A stretch of DNA of 64,000 nucleotides, from assembly GCA_046199005.1 (NCBI GenBank), contig CP176050.1, positions 1 through 64,000 on the forward strand, read 5' to 3'. The notes beneath the pieces are model-generated. The model did not search any database, was not told where the DNA came from, and saw only the letters and a list, made by a program, of their open reading frames with translations. How positions within the stretch are numbered: position 1 is the first letter of the stretch; the number at the start of each line of letters is the position of its first letter. This document shows, piece by piece, positions 9,320-18,389 of this stretch. This DNA is from Ascidiimonas sp046199005. Lineage in GTDB: Bacteria > Bacteroidota > Bacteroidia > Flavobacteriales > Flavobacteriaceae. Position numbers and translations under genes: made by a program.

Positions 9320-9755
9320 GTACCATGTTTATGTGCGGAATACCATCTTCAAGATAGGTCTCTCCATCGGTTATAAAACCGTGTTGTTCGTAAAAATGAA
9401 TTAAGTAAGTCTGTGCGGAAAGTCTAATACGATGCGTTTTAAAGTTTGTCTTTATTGCCGCTATAGAAGCTTTTAAAATTTGATGTCCGTACCCATATTC
9501 TCTTTGTGTATTCTTTACCACTACACGCCCTATAGCCGCTTCATCAAAATAATCACCAGGCTTGAATATTCTCGCATAGGCTACTACCTCATCATTCTTT
9601 AATCCGATAACGTGAAGTGCTTTGTGATCTTTTCCATCCATATCTTGATATACACAGTCTTGTTCAACTACAAAAACTTCACTTCTTAGTTGTAGCAATC
9701 CATACAACAGATTAGTATCTAAATCGGCAAAAGACAAGGTATGTATCGATATCAT
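9306..9755 (-). CDS. ElaA-like GNAT family N-acetyltransferase
   Basis: A 149-residue acetyltransferase of the ElaA type. Diagnostic features are the early LRSEVFVVEQDCVYQDMDGKD segment (about residues 23-43), the CoA loop region EYGYGHQILKASI, and LSAQTYLIHFYEQHGF followed by EDGIPHINM near the end. The usual loop Gly-x-Gly is present as GYGHQ. The substrate is unknown. It is convergent with, and slightly overlaps, the SRPBCC gene. Confidence 0.88.
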   Translation of the reverse strand: MISIHTLSFADLDTNLLYGLLQLRSEVFVVEQDCVYQDMDGKDHKALHVIGLKNDEVVAYARIFKPGDYFDEAAIGRVVVKNTQREYGYGHQILKASIAAIKTNFKTHRIRLSAQTYLIHFYEQHGFITDGETYLEDGIPHINMVLKDQ

Positions 9756-9888
9756 ATTTGAATGTTTTAAGTTACAAGTAGATCTAATAATAGTGGTATA
9801 TACTACTATGAGAATTGCTCAGCCATTTTAAAGATGTTTAAATCCATCCAAATAATAGCCATAACCCTTAGAATTTGAAAGTTTCAAT

Positions 9889-10800
9889 TTAATCCTGTAC
9901 AATGATATCCTTTGCATCGCATTTACTAAATTCCGGCTGAATGTTGATATGATTGATATGAAAATCGTGATAAAGAATCTCTTCAATTTCATCGAGAATT
10001 ACATCAAATTCAGATAATCGAATATCATTATTAAAATCAATATGAGCTTCCAGATGAACCTCTTCTTCATTTAATTGCCATATATGAATATGATGCATGT
10101 TTTTAATCCCCTCAATTTTACAAATCCTATTTATAATTTCCTGTACTTTTAAATCCTGCGGGGTAAATAACATAAGAACGCGTAAAGAATCTTTTAGTAA
10201 ATCAAAACCTACCCATATAAGATACAAAGCTATGACTAACGTAAGTAAACTATCTATCCAGAAAATCTGGTAAAATTTCATGAGGAGTCCGCCTATTAAA
10301 ACAGCTACAGAAGCCATCATATCTGTTAATAAATGCAAGTAGGCAGATTTCATATTCATATTTTTATCAGCATCTTTTTTAAGTAATAGTACACTTAAAC
10401 CGTTGGCTACTATACCTAATAATGAAAGCCATATAACTAATCCTGAAGAAATTTTTTCCGGATGCTGAAATCTCTTCACTGCTTCTACGATCAATAGAAC
10501 CGCAACAATTACTAAAGTGGCAGCATTAACAAAAGCAGCAATAATCTCCGCTCTCTTATATCCAAATGTTTTACTTGGGGAAGCTTCTTTTTTTGATAAT
10601 TGATTCGCAAAATAGCTTATGACTAAAGACAGTACATCACTAAAGTTGTGCAAAGCATCTGAGAGCAATGCTAAACTTCCTGAAATTATTCCACCTATTA
10701 CTTGAGAAATAGTAATAAGTATATTCAATAAAATTGATATTAACAGGTTTCTGCCTGTTAACTTTTCATGATGATGAGCGTGATTATGCGAATGTCCCAT
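9889..10800 (-). CDS. Cation diffusion facilitator metal exporter (CzcD/ZitB-like)
   Basis: A 303-residue CDF transporter that exports divalent metals such as Zn2+ in exchange for protons. It starts with a histidine-rich metal-binding tail (GHSHNHAHHH). It has six transmembrane helices; the metal-site residues are visible in helix 2 (LSDALHNFSDV) and helix 5 (HLLTDMMASVAV), both fitting the HxxxD / DxxxD pattern of zinc CDFs. The cytoplasmic C-terminal domain (about 210-295) carries HHIHIWQL and further His residues. It starts directly after the rpiB stop with no gap, so the two are co-transcribed. Confidence 0.93.
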   Translation of the reverse strand: MGHSHNHAHHHEKLTGRNLLISILLNILITISQVIGGIISGSLALLSDALHNFSDVLSLVISYFANQLSKKEASPSKTFGYKRAEIIAAFVNAATLVIVAVLLIVEAVKRFQHPEKISSGLVIWLSLLGIVANGLSVLLLKKDADKNMNMKSAYLHLLTDMMASVAVLIGGLLMKFYQIFWIDSLLTLVIALYLIWVGFDLLKDSLRVLMLFTPQDLKVQEIINRICKIEGIKNMHHIHIWQLNEEEVHLEAHIDFNNDIRLSEFDVILDEIEEILYHDFHINHINIQPEFSKCDAKDIIVQD

Positions 10801-11238
10801 TTAACTACAGCCATCACCTATTTTCGCTACTCTTCGTTCGTGTCTTCCTTCTTCAAAATCTGTTTTCAAAAAGGTATCTACCATTTCTAAGGCCTGTTGC
10901 AAAGAAATGAAACGCGCAGGGAGACTAAGAATATTAGCATTATTGTGTTGTCTTGCTAATTCTGTTATCTCTTTGGTCCAACAAAGTGCAGCTCTTACAC
11001 CCTTATGCTTATTCGCTGTCATAGAAGCGCCGTTTCCGCTTCCGCAGATAATTATACCTATTTCTGCTTCACCTTTTTCCACAGCTTCTGCCACAGGATG
11101 AACAAAATCTGGATAATCTACACTAGACATTTCATCAGTGCCATAATTTAAGGTTTCAATACCACGAGTTTTTAACAATCCCAATATTGCTAGTTTATAT
11201 TCTGTTCCCGCATGATCATTTCCGATCGCTATTTTCAT
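10801..11238 (-). CDS. rpiB: Ribose-5-phosphate isomerase B
   Basis: A 145-residue RpiB/LacAB-type isomerase interconverting ribose 5-phosphate and ribulose 5-phosphate in the pentose phosphate pathway. It begins IAIGNDHAG, the conserved substrate-binding start. The active-site Cys is in IIICGSGNGAS (about residues 64-74), followed by the ANKHKGVRAALC phosphate-binding segment and the HNNANILSLPAR stretch. Length and layout are normal. The stop abuts the CDF start codon. Confidence 0.96.
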   Translation of the reverse strand: MKIAIGNDHAGTEYKLAILGLLKTRGIETLNYGTDEMSSVDYPDFVHPVAEAVEKGEAEIGIIICGSGNGASMTANKHKGVRAALCWTKEITELARQHNNANILSLPARFISLQQALEMVDTFLKTDFEEGRHERRVAKIGDGCS

Positions 11239-11263
11239 ATTTGTAAATTTTTGCTGGTTCTAA

Positions 11264-11271
11264 CAAAGGTA
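11264..11271 (-). promoter_or_regulatory. Putative -7 box for rpiB-CDF transcript
   Basis: TACCTTTG on the minus strand, 25 bp before the rpiB ATG, matches the Bacteroidota -7 consensus TAnnTTTG. No good TTTG is visible about 19 bp upstream, so this is only partial support. Confidence 0.45.
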
Positions 11272-11921
11272 AAAAAACTGCTCTTGAACCTTCCTAAGTA
11301 TCTATTGTTAATTTAATTTTTTAAACAGTTAGCACCTAGTAATTTACAGATTAACAAAAAATGTTCATAACCTGTAATTAAAATCAAAAGCTTTATTTGG
11401 AAATATCACGAAGAATTTGAATATGCACTTTTTATAGAAATAAGTACTATTAATTTTTAGAACTTCTATCAAACTTATCAAATGAGAAACCAATGCTGTT
11501 AACAGAAGATGATGCTATTTTTTATTAGCAATTTAGTGTTGAATTAAGTTGTTGACAACTGTTAATGAAATCCTAAAATAAGTTCATTTTGAAGGTCTTA
11601 GATAACTTATAAAATGTTAACTAATTTGAATAAGAAACGATATTCTAAAAACCGAAATTTTCTTTCTATTTTTTATTCTAACTATTAACAAACTATAATA
11701 ATCAACTAATTTTTTTTAAAATTTATAAAAGAAAAATAGATATGTATTATAAATGTTGATTACTTAGTATTTATAAGGGTTCAGATAATTTTTAGAGCAC
11801 TGTTAGCAAACCTTTAAAATTTATATAAACGTGCATTTCATCGAAAAAATTGTACACTTTGTCGATGTTTTTAAAATATTTTTATACTTTAGTCCTCGTT
11901 AAACCCCAAATTTAATTTCAC
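11272..11921. other. Long AT-rich intergenic region
   Basis: About 650 bp between the divergent rpiB and leucine-rich-repeat genes. It is extremely AT-rich with many A and T runs. I see no ORF, tRNA or clear hairpin terminator. A weak TTTG and TACTTTAG pair lies in the last 65 bp before the LRR gene and may be its promoter. Confidence 0.5.
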
Positions 11922-13103
11922 ATGAGACAACTTTACTTCGCATTTTTATTATGTAGTTTACTAGTAAATGCACAGGACATTAAGATCAAAGATGCTAACT
12001 TTGAAAGAGCTTTAATAGAACGAGGATTCGATGTTGGAAATCCAGATGGTTTTATAAACCGAACTACGGTAAGAACAGTTACCTTTTTAGATGTATCTAA
12101 TGAATCTATTGAAGACTTAACCGGTATTGAAGCTTTTGAGAATCTTCAAACACTTATTGCAGATAATAATGCAATCCGTCAACTTGATTTAAGTGCAAAT
12201 GCACAAATAAAAGAGGTAAGTATGTATAATAACAAGCTAACCGCAATTAACTTATCTCAAAATCCAAAACTCGAAAAACTTAATACTTTTAAGAATAACC
12301 TTGGGTCTATTGATTTGACCAATAATAGAAACCTTACTTACCTGGCTGTGGCAGATAATAATTTAACAGAATTAAATCTGTTTAACAACAGACAACTGCA
12401 GACATTGTATTGCCAGGATAACCAATTGAGCAATTTAAACATGAGCAACGCTCCTGAATTAAAAATCCTAAATTGTGAGTATAACAACATTGTGGATCTT
12501 ACAGTAGAGAATGATGCAAAATTAGAAATGTTAAATGCTTCAAACAACAACCTTAAATCCTTAGACGTAAGTACAAATGCTTCGCTTCAGCAAATCAATG
12601 TACTTTATAACTCAATTGTTGAGCTTGATTTATCACTTAACAAGAGCCTCACTGCTATCTTGGTTGGTTACAATAGCCTTACTTCACTTAATATCAGAAA
12701 TGGTAATAACGACAATATTCAAATTTTCAGAGCAGAAGGTAATGAAGGTTTAGATTGTATCACTACAGACGATAGCATAGCAGATACCAATGCAGAAAAT
12801 GTTACTGGAAGATGGAATAAAGATTACAAGGCAGGATATGCAGCGAACTGCAAAGTCGCAGAAAAAAATAGTATCGTAGAAAGATCTTTTAGTTTCTTTG
12901 TTGGAACAGATAAAACTTTAACGATAAACAGCAACCAGAAAGCATCACTCCAAATACTTAACCTACAAGGCGTGGCGGTGATTTCTAAAAATCTGGAAGA
13001 AGGTTCAAATGCTGTGAACCTTTATAATGCAACAAGCGATGTATATGTACTACAGATTAATAGCGAATATGGTACTTATACGAAAAAGTTTATCCTGAAT
13101 TAA
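11922..13103 (+). CDS. Secreted leucine-rich repeat protein with T9SS type A sorting domain
   Basis: A 393-residue protein. The signal peptide (MRQLYFAFLLCSLLVNAQ) exports it by Sec. About ten leucine-rich repeats follow (residues 70-270) with the pattern LxxLxxxNNxLxxLDLSxN. The C-terminal 70 residues (from about 322) form a type A T9SS sorting domain, ending with the characteristic VYVLQINSEYGTYTKKFILN. It is therefore expected to cross the outer membrane by the type IX system and be released or attached to the surface. LRRs bind other proteins or glycans; the partner is unknown. A 650-bp gene-free leader precedes it. Confidence 0.9.
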   Translation: MRQLYFAFLLCSLLVNAQDIKIKDANFERALIERGFDVGNPDGFINRTTVRTVTFLDVSNESIEDLTGIEAFENLQTLIADNNAIRQLDLSANAQIKEVSMYNNKLTAINLSQNPKLEKLNTFKNNLGSIDLTNNRNLTYLAVADNNLTELNLFNNRQLQTLYCQDNQLSNLNMSNAPELKILNCEYNNIVDLTVENDAKLEMLNASNNNLKSLDVSTNASLQQINVLYNSIVELDLSLNKSLTAILVGYNSLTSLNIRNGNNDNIQIFRAEGNEGLDCITTDDSIADTNAENVTGRWNKDYKAGYAANCKVAEKNSIVERSFSFFVGTDKTLTINSNQKASLQILNLQGVAVISKNLEEGSNAVNLYNATSDVYVLQINSEYGTYTKKFILN

Positions 13104-13108
13104 GAATT

Positions 13109-13351
13109 TTATACAATTCTTAAGGGAGAGCCTTTTTCATCCAGATTTTTAATGATCTCAATGGTTGCTGTGACATCATCTCTATGAACCTTTAACCGTA
13201 TGCCCCCTAAAGCATTAGAGTAAAAAGGTGTAATAGCAACCATTGTTTCATTTTCAAATGTAAATCGGATGCCTTCTTCAGCTAGTATGGTTTTAAGAAC
13301 CATATATTCATAAGGATAAGTGAAGGTCGCAACTAAAACATAATGTTTCAT
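13109..13351 (-). CDS. DUF2007 family small protein
   Basis: An 80-residue protein. I start it at the internal Met (ATG at 13349-13351) rather than the in-frame ATG at 13432, because family members begin with the strand KHYVLVATFTYPYEYMVLK and the longer version would cross the upstream terminator hairpin. The ferredoxin-like pattern (strand, helix MVLKTILAEEGI, strand, strand, helix) fits DUF2007, sometimes called a putative signal-transducing protein and related to PII-like folds. Its function is unknown. The stop is 5 bp from the stop of the convergent LRR gene. Confidence 0.8.
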   Translation of the reverse strand: MKHYVLVATFTYPYEYMVLKTILAEEGIRFTFENETMVAITPFYSNALGGIRLKVHRDDVTATIEIIKNLDEKGSPLRIV

Positions 13352-13420
13352 AGAAGTAATGATTCTCTGTAAAAATATTAAATTTAAATAAATCGGTTTT
13401 CGGATTACTCCAACTAAAAA

Positions 13421-13446
13421 TAGCCTCTTCACAGAGGCTATTTTTT
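13421..13446 (-). terminator. Bidirectional-looking terminator hairpin
   Basis: A perfect 8-bp stem TAGCCTCT / AGAGGCTA with a TCAC loop lies between an A run on the left and a T run on the right, so it can terminate either strand. On the minus strand it lies just after the 56-aa membrane protein gene. Confidence 0.75.
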
Positions 13447-13482
13447 ATATATAGATTTCAAATCTAATTGAATTGGTAGGGT

Positions 13483-13653
13483 TCAAAAAAGAAATTTTGT
13501 TTTAACCGCAGATTGTTTTGTACTTTTGTCGGAGTCTGCAGCGCGTACTTCCTCTGTTTTATCCATAGAATAATTTATGTATCCTATAAAAGACAACACT
13601 CCCGCAAGAAATATGCAGAAAAAAAGAATAATTATCTTATAAACACGCTTCAT
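13483..13653 (-). CDS. Small single-pass membrane protein, 56 aa
   Basis: A short reading frame of 56 codons starting MKRVYKIIILF, with one hydrophobic helix (residues 6-26), then a hydrophilic, charged tail rich in Lys, Asp, Glu and Ser. The positive N-terminus suggests that the tail faces the periplasm. I infer a real gene from its plausible composition, intact frame and a strong hairpin terminator 37 bp after the stop. No family is recognised and no function is proposed. Confidence 0.55.
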   Translation of the reverse strand: MKRVYKIIILFFCIFLAGVLSFIGYINYSMDKTEEVRAADSDKSTKQSAVKTKFLF

Positions 13654-13796
13654 CAAATACTTTAAATACCTATTCTATTCTTATAGACGAATTAAAAATG
13701 AGAATGTTACATTTTTTTTTAATAAAACTTTAACTTTTATTAGAGTTAACGTAAAAATGGTATTAATTCGTATTTTAACAATGAAATAAATAATTT

Positions 13797-16013
13797 ATGT
13801 CGAAACGAAATAAAAGAGCGCAAAAACATGAAAAAAACCGAATAACAAGAGGGATTTTCACGGTGCTTGAAAAAGATCCGTCAAGGGATTTTAATTACAA
13901 ACAAATAGCCGCTAAACTGGGAATAAATGATGCTAGCGGAAGAAATATGCTAATCAAAAGACTTACACAACTTAAAGAAAAGAAAAGAATTCTAGAAATA
14001 GAAAGAGGCAAATACAAAGCCCTACCCAATAAAAATTATTTTAAAGGGATTATCGATATTAATTCTCGTGGAAATGCTTACGTGATCGTAGAAGATCTGG
14101 AGGACGATGTCTTTATTCCTAATAATAAATTCAATAAAGCCCTTCATAAAGATGAGGTAGAGATCTATGTCTATCCAAAAAGAAAAGGAAAAAAGCTGGA
14201 AGGAGAGGTAACCAATATAATAGAAAGAGCTAAATCTTCTTTTGTAGGTATCATTCAGATACAGAAAAATTTTGCATTCGTATCTACCAGAGACCCCAGG
14301 ATGTATACAGATATTTTTATTCCGAAAAATAAAATTGGTAAGGCGGAGGATGGAGATAAGGTACTCGTAGAAATTTTAGAATGGCCAGAGCAGTCAGATT
14401 CTCCAAGCGGTCAGGTAACAGATGTTCTTGGGAAACCAGGTGAACATCACACAGAAATGCATGCAATTCTTGCAGAATATGGACTACCCTACCGTTTTCC
14501 GGATGATGTAGAGCATTTTGCTAATAAATTAGATACCAGCATTACGAAAGATGAAATAAAGAAACGTCGCGATATGCGGTCGGTGACTACTTTTACTATC
14601 GACCCCAGAGATGCTAAAGACTTTGATGATGCACTGTCATTTCAAATCCTGGATAACGGTAATTTTGAGATAGGAATTCATATTGCCGATGTCTCTCATT
14701 ATCTTGAACCAGGATCGATTCTGGATGAAGAAGCATATGAGAGAGCTACTTCTGTATATCTGGTAGATAGAGTTGTGCCTATGCTTCCGGAAGTATTATC
14801 GAATGGAGCTTGTTCACTGAGACCCCAAGAAGAGAAATATACCTTTTCTGCGATCTTTGAAATGAATAAAGAGGGACGGCTATTTAAACAATGGTTTGGA
14901 AGAACAGTAACCTATTCAGATCGAAGATTTGCTTATGAAGAAGCACAAGCAATTATTGAAACTGGAGATTTTGTAATTCCCGAAGAAGTTTCCCTTACTG
15001 GGAAAAGTTATGAAGTGGAGCAAGAAATTGGAAACGCAATTCTTACCATGGATAGGATTGCTAAAAAAATGCGTTCGAAACGTATGAATGCCGGTGCAAT
15101 TTCATTTGATAAAGTGGAGGTAAAATTCTTGTTAGATCAAGAAAATGATCCTACGGGAGTCTATTTTAAAGAAGCCAAGGATGCGAATAAGCTTATTGAA
15201 GAGTTTATGTTGCTGGCAAATAGGAAGGTAGCAGAATTTATAGGAAAACGTAATCCTGAACCGGTATTTGTATATAGGGTACATGACGAGCCTAACGAGG
15301 AAAAATTAATGCTTCTGCAAGGAATAATTTCGAGATTTGGCTATGGTATTAATATGAAAAATAAAAAGACGATTAGCGATTCTATAAATAATCTTTTAGA
15401 CGAAGTACAAGGTAAGAAAGAGCAGAATCTGGTAGATACGCTAACGATACGCTCTATGAGTAAAGCTATTTATACTACAGAAAATATTGGTCACTACGGG
15501 CTTGCATTTGATTATTATACCCATTTCACCTCTCCTATCAGAAGATATCCTGATGTGATGGTTCATAGACTGCTACAACATTACCTTGATGGAGGTAAAT
15601 CTCCTCAAAAAGAAGCCTATGAAGAAAAATGCAGACATTCTTCAGATATGGAAAATCTGGCTGCAAATGCAGAACGGGATTCTATTAAATATATGCAGAT
15701 CAAATTTATGGAAGATCATAAAGATGAGGATTTTGTAGGGGTTATTTCGGGAGTAACTGAATGGGGGATTTACGTAGAGATCATCGAGAATAAATGTGAA
15801 GGAATGATAAGAATTAAGGATATTAAAGGAGATTATTATTCTTTTGATGAAAAGCAATATGCACTTGTTGGTGAACGTACTAAAAAGGTCTACCAATTGG
15901 GCGATGAAGTAGTGGTAAAAGTGAAAAATACAGACCTGGCTAAGAGGCATCTTGATTTTGATCTTTTGGGTAAGCGCGAAGAAATGACCGAGAAAGAAAC
16001 ACTGGCGCATTAA
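13797..16013 (+). CDS. rnr: Ribonuclease R
   Basis: A 738-residue 3'-5' exoribonuclease of the RNB (RNase II/R) family, which degrades structured RNA and takes part in RNA quality control. Domains in order: a winged-helix-like N-terminus (about 15-70), two cold-shock/OB domains (about 80-225), the RNB catalytic domain (about 255-590) and a C-terminal S1 domain (about 640-725). The catalytic acidic cluster is visible in DPRDAKDFDDA, and the HYGLAFDYYTHFTSPIRRYP motif that closes the active site is intact. The N-terminus is very basic, as in other RNase R proteins. ATG 13797 is the natural start. Confidence 0.97.
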   Translation: MSKRNKRAQKHEKNRITRGIFTVLEKDPSRDFNYKQIAAKLGINDASGRNMLIKRLTQLKEKKRILEIERGKYKALPNKNYFKGIIDINSRGNAYVIVEDLEDDVFIPNNKFNKALHKDEVEIYVYPKRKGKKLEGEVTNIIERAKSSFVGIIQIQKNFAFVSTRDPRMYTDIFIPKNKIGKAEDGDKVLVEILEWPEQSDSPSGQVTDVLGKPGEHHTEMHAILAEYGLPYRFPDDVEHFANKLDTSITKDEIKKRRDMRSVTTFTIDPRDAKDFDDALSFQILDNGNFEIGIHIADVSHYLEPGSILDEEAYERATSVYLVDRVVPMLPEVLSNGACSLRPQEEKYTFSAIFEMNKEGRLFKQWFGRTVTYSDRRFAYEEAQAIIETGDFVIPEEVSLTGKSYEVEQEIGNAILTMDRIAKKMRSKRMNAGAISFDKVEVKFLLDQENDPTGVYFKEAKDANKLIEEFMLLANRKVAEFIGKRNPEPVFVYRVHDEPNEEKLMLLQGIISRFGYGINMKNKKTISDSINNLLDEVQGKKEQNLVDTLTIRSMSKAIYTTENIGHYGLAFDYYTHFTSPIRRYPDVMVHRLLQHYLDGGKSPQKEAYEEKCRHSSDMENLAANAERDSIKYMQIKFMEDHKDEDFVGVISGVTEWGIYVEIIENKCEGMIRIKDIKGDYYSFDEKQYALVGERTKKVYQLGDEVVVKVKNTDLAKRHLDFDLLGKREEMTEKETLAH

Positions 16014-16115
16014 ATAGGTACTCGATATCGGCCAATTAAGAGTACTAAGGGAGTACGTTACTCAAGAAAAATATGATTCTGGATGGTAGAATTATAGAAC
16101 CGTCACCATTCTTTC

Positions 16116-16123
16116 TAAATTTG
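16116..16123 (+). promoter_or_regulatory. Putative -7 box for LysE gene
   Basis: TAAATTTG matches TAnnTTTG and lies 17 bp before the LysE ATG. No clear -33 element is seen. Confidence 0.35.
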
Positions 16124-16139
16124 TAAAAATTCTGTTTAG

Positions 16140-16832
16140 ATGACGCAAGATATACTGGCTGCAATACCCTGGGGAATACTTCTCGCATTTACCATTGGAC
16201 CCGTATTCTTCGTTTTACTGGAAACCGGTGCCATTAAAGGATTTAGAGCTGCATTTGTTTTTGATCTCGGCGTAATTGTTGCAGATGTCTTTTTTATTCT
16301 TGTTGCCTATTTTAGTACAAATAAAATCCTTGAAAGACTCAAAGACGACCCAAAATTATTTGTTTTTGGCGGTGTTATTTTGTTGACTTACGGAATTATC
16401 TCTTTTGTAAAAAATAAAAAAAACTATCGAAAATCGTTAGATAAGGATACAGATATGGATATTTATAGAGCAAATTATCTGGCACTCTTTTTTAAAGGTT
16501 TTTTACTCAACTTCATTAATATAGGCGTGTTAGGTTTTTGGTTAGGAGTGATTATTGTATTTGGACCAAAACTGGAAATGCAACCTTCCCGAATTTTTAC
16601 GTTCTTTTCAACGATTGTTTTAGTGTATCTGTTGGTAGATTGTATTAAAATTCTATTGGCCAAACAATTAAGAAACAAATTGACGTCTTTTAGGATCTAT
16701 AAAGTAAAGAGAGTGATAAGTATTATTCTTATGATATTTGGAATTGCACTTGTCGTACAAGGGTTCTTTCCGGAGGAAAAAAAGAAAATACGAAACGTCA
16801 TAGAAGACATTCGACAAAATAGAAATCCATAA
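16140..16832 (+). CDS. LysE/RhtB family amino-acid exporter
   Basis: A 230-residue inner-membrane protein with six hydrophobic helices. The N-terminal PWGILLAFTIGPVFFVLLETG segment is the LysE-family signature region, and a charged loop after helix 3 (KNKKNYRKSLDKDTD) is also typical. Members export amino acids or related metabolites by proton exchange; the substrate is unknown. The C-terminus is basic and cytoplasmic. A strong hairpin terminator follows at once. Confidence 0.85.
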   Translation: MTQDILAAIPWGILLAFTIGPVFFVLLETGAIKGFRAAFVFDLGVIVADVFFILVAYFSTNKILERLKDDPKLFVFGGVILLTYGIISFVKNKKNYRKSLDKDTDMDIYRANYLALFFKGFLLNFINIGVLGFWLGVIIVFGPKLEMQPSRIFTFFSTIVLVYLLVDCIKILLAKQLRNKLTSFRIYKVKRVISIILMIFGIALVVQGFFPEEKKKIRNVIEDIRQNRNP

Positions 16833-16861
16833 AAAAAAGCTTCCAAACCGGAAGCTTTTTT
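16833..16861. terminator. Bidirectional terminator between LysE gene and tRNA-Cys
   Basis: The stem GCTTCC / GGAAGC (16839-16844 with 16850-16855) is extended by flanking A and T runs. It can terminate the LysE transcript on the plus strand and the tRNA-Cys transcript on the minus strand. Confidence 0.85.
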
Positions 16862-16866
16862 AGTAG

Positions 16867-16937
16867 AGGCATCGAGCAGATTCGAACTGCTGTACAAGGT
16901 TTTGCAGACCTGTGCCTAGCCACTCGGCCACGATGCC
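16867..16937 (-). tRNA. tRNA-Cys (anticodon GCA)
   Basis: A 71-nt cloverleaf on the minus strand. The acceptor arms GGCATCG and CGATGCC pair perfectly. The anticodon loop CTGCAAA is held by AGGT / ACCT and gives GCA. The T arm contains GTTCGAATC. The discriminator base is U, as expected for tRNA-Cys. The CCA end is not encoded. Confidence 0.95.
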
Positions 16938-17013
16938 AGATACAAGGGCAAATCTAACAAATAATTTTTTAATTCTTACAAGTTTAGGGAAGTATATTGG
17001 TTTGTTGTAAGTT

Positions 17014-17370
17014 TTATTTATTCATAGACATTACAATCGTTACCATTTCTACATTTCCACCTATAGGAGGGTTGATCTTAGAGACCTCAACAGTAGCTTC
17101 GTCTGCAATTTCAATTTCATTGAAAATACGGTTGAGAATACGTTTGGCAACATGTTCAAGCAGTTTCGATCTAATTGCCATCTCTTGTTTTACAATTCGG
17201 TTGATATGTACATAGTCTACCGTATCTTTTAATCTATCTGATGTAGCTGAAGGTTGTAAATTTGCTTTTACGCTTACGTCTACTCTATAATCACTGCCTA
17301 TTTTTCCTTCTTCCACAAGACATCCATGGTAGGCGTATACTTGTATATTGGTAACTTTAATGATTCCCAT
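17014..17370 (-). CDS. folB: Dihydroneopterin aldolase
   Basis: A 118-residue FolB, converting 7,8-dihydroneopterin to 6-hydroxymethyl-dihydropterin and glycolaldehyde in folate synthesis. Conserved features: YAYHGCLVEE (catalytic Tyr/Glu region, about residues 12-21), the DTVDY pterin-binding segment, LLEHVAKRI and the C-terminal KINPPIGG with its active-site Lys. I start at MGIIKV (17370); an ATG three codons earlier (17379) is also possible. It is separated from the spr operon by about 50 bp. Confidence 0.93.
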   Translation of the reverse strand: MGIIKVTNIQVYAYHGCLVEEGKIGSDYRVDVSVKANLQPSATSDRLKDTVDYVHINRIVKQEMAIRSKLLEHVAKRILNRIFNEIEIADEATVEVSKINPPIGGNVEMVTIVMSMNK

Positions 17371-17425
17371 AATTTGCAATTTGCTGATTGCAAAAATAGG
17401 AATTCAATTGGGTTTTAGCAGTGTT

Positions 17426-18385
17426 CTAATACGTACATCTACAATTACTAAGCCCTTGAAAGAGGTCTACCCCAATGGTGAGCATATGGGTACCTGTATT
17501 GAAACCGCTTAATTCATTGAGTATGATTTGATAGGAATACGCGAAATAGAAGCTATTCTTTTTCATCCCTACCATGGGCCCTACATTGAGCGGATCACCA
17601 AACTGGTCGTTGAGAAAACGATAGGAAAAGCCTGCCCAGTAATAATCTTCAAAATCATACCAACGCAACTTTACATTCACATCGGTACTGGATCTTCCGT
17701 CACTTTCGAATAACTGATAGAATACAGAAGGCTCTACTTCGAAATCACTGTTTTTATCTCTTCGCCATTTGTATCCGGTGTACACATAATAATTACGCAA
17801 CCTGTTTGGTTCTGAGATCGCAAAGATATCTAGTTCCTTGTTCAACAGATTGGAAGCATTCAGGCTAAAATAAAAGCTTTGATACCGATACAGTACCCCT
17901 ACATCGAAATTGTGATTGGTGGTCGATCGGTTATTGGTTACCGAAGGATCGGGGATGGAAGGATCAAAATTCTCAATATCAATTCGAAACTGATTAAAAT
18001 TATAAGAGATCCCCAAAGACAGAAAGTGATCTTCATAGGGATCAATGGTCAGATGGTGCGCAAAAGAGATGCGCGCACCATACTGCCTTGTATTTCCGTT
18101 TTTATCATTAAAAAAAAGTGCCCCTACTCCAGAGCGGTTGCCAATACGTACATCGGCAGCCAGGGATTGGGTATCGGGTGCATCTTTGATACCCACCCAC
18201 TGGGTGAGTCCGTTGAGCCGCACCTTTACATGGTCTCCGATACCTGCATAGGTGGGAGAGATCACAAAAGGATTGTCGGCTAGATACTGGGTAAAGGTAG
18301 GCAAGGTAAGCTCTTGCGCAAGGGCGTTGGAGCAAACCAGACCTAGAACTACCAGGGCTTTCAGTATTCTATAAGTAGGTCGCAT
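17426..18385 (-). CDS. sprF: PorP/SprF family outer-membrane protein, SprF
   Basis: A 319-residue outer-membrane beta-barrel protein of the PorP/SprF family. The start at 18385 gives a good signal peptide (ending CSNALAQ) and lies 5 bp after the sprB stop; an upstream ATG at 18442 would overlap sprB without reason. The mature start (LTLPTFTQYLADNPFVISPTY) and the regular amphipathic strands ending in HMLTIGVDL are typical. In Flavobacterium johnsoniae, SprF is needed to secrete the giant adhesin SprB to the surface, and partner pairs of this kind are usual for type B sorted proteins. As last gene of the operon it should serve the giant protein next to it. Confidence 0.88.
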   Translation of the reverse strand: MRPTYRILKALVVLGLVCSNALAQELTLPTFTQYLADNPFVISPTYAGIGDHVKVRLNGLTQWVGIKDAPDTQSLAADVRIGNRSGVGALFFNDKNGNTRQYGARISFAHHLTIDPYEDHFLSLGISYNFNQFRIDIENFDPSIPDPSVTNNRSTTNHNFDVGVLYRYQSFYFSLNASNLLNKELDIFAISEPNRLRNYYVYTGYKWRRDKNSDFEVEPSVFYQLFESDGRSSTDVNVKLRWYDFEDYYWAGFSYRFLNDQFGDPLNVGPMVGMKKNSFYFAYSYQIILNELSGFNTGTHMLTIGVDLFQGLSNCRCTY

Positions 18386-18389
18386 AAGG

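Noticed and set aside
13352..13432. 27-residue extension of the DUF2007 protein to ATG 13432
   Set aside because: The extension runs into the hairpin terminator and lacks similarity to the family start; internal ATG preferred.
16019..16070. Short inverted repeat (GTACT-AAGGG-AGTAC) after rnr as terminator
   Set aside because: Five-base arms without a T run; too weak to call.
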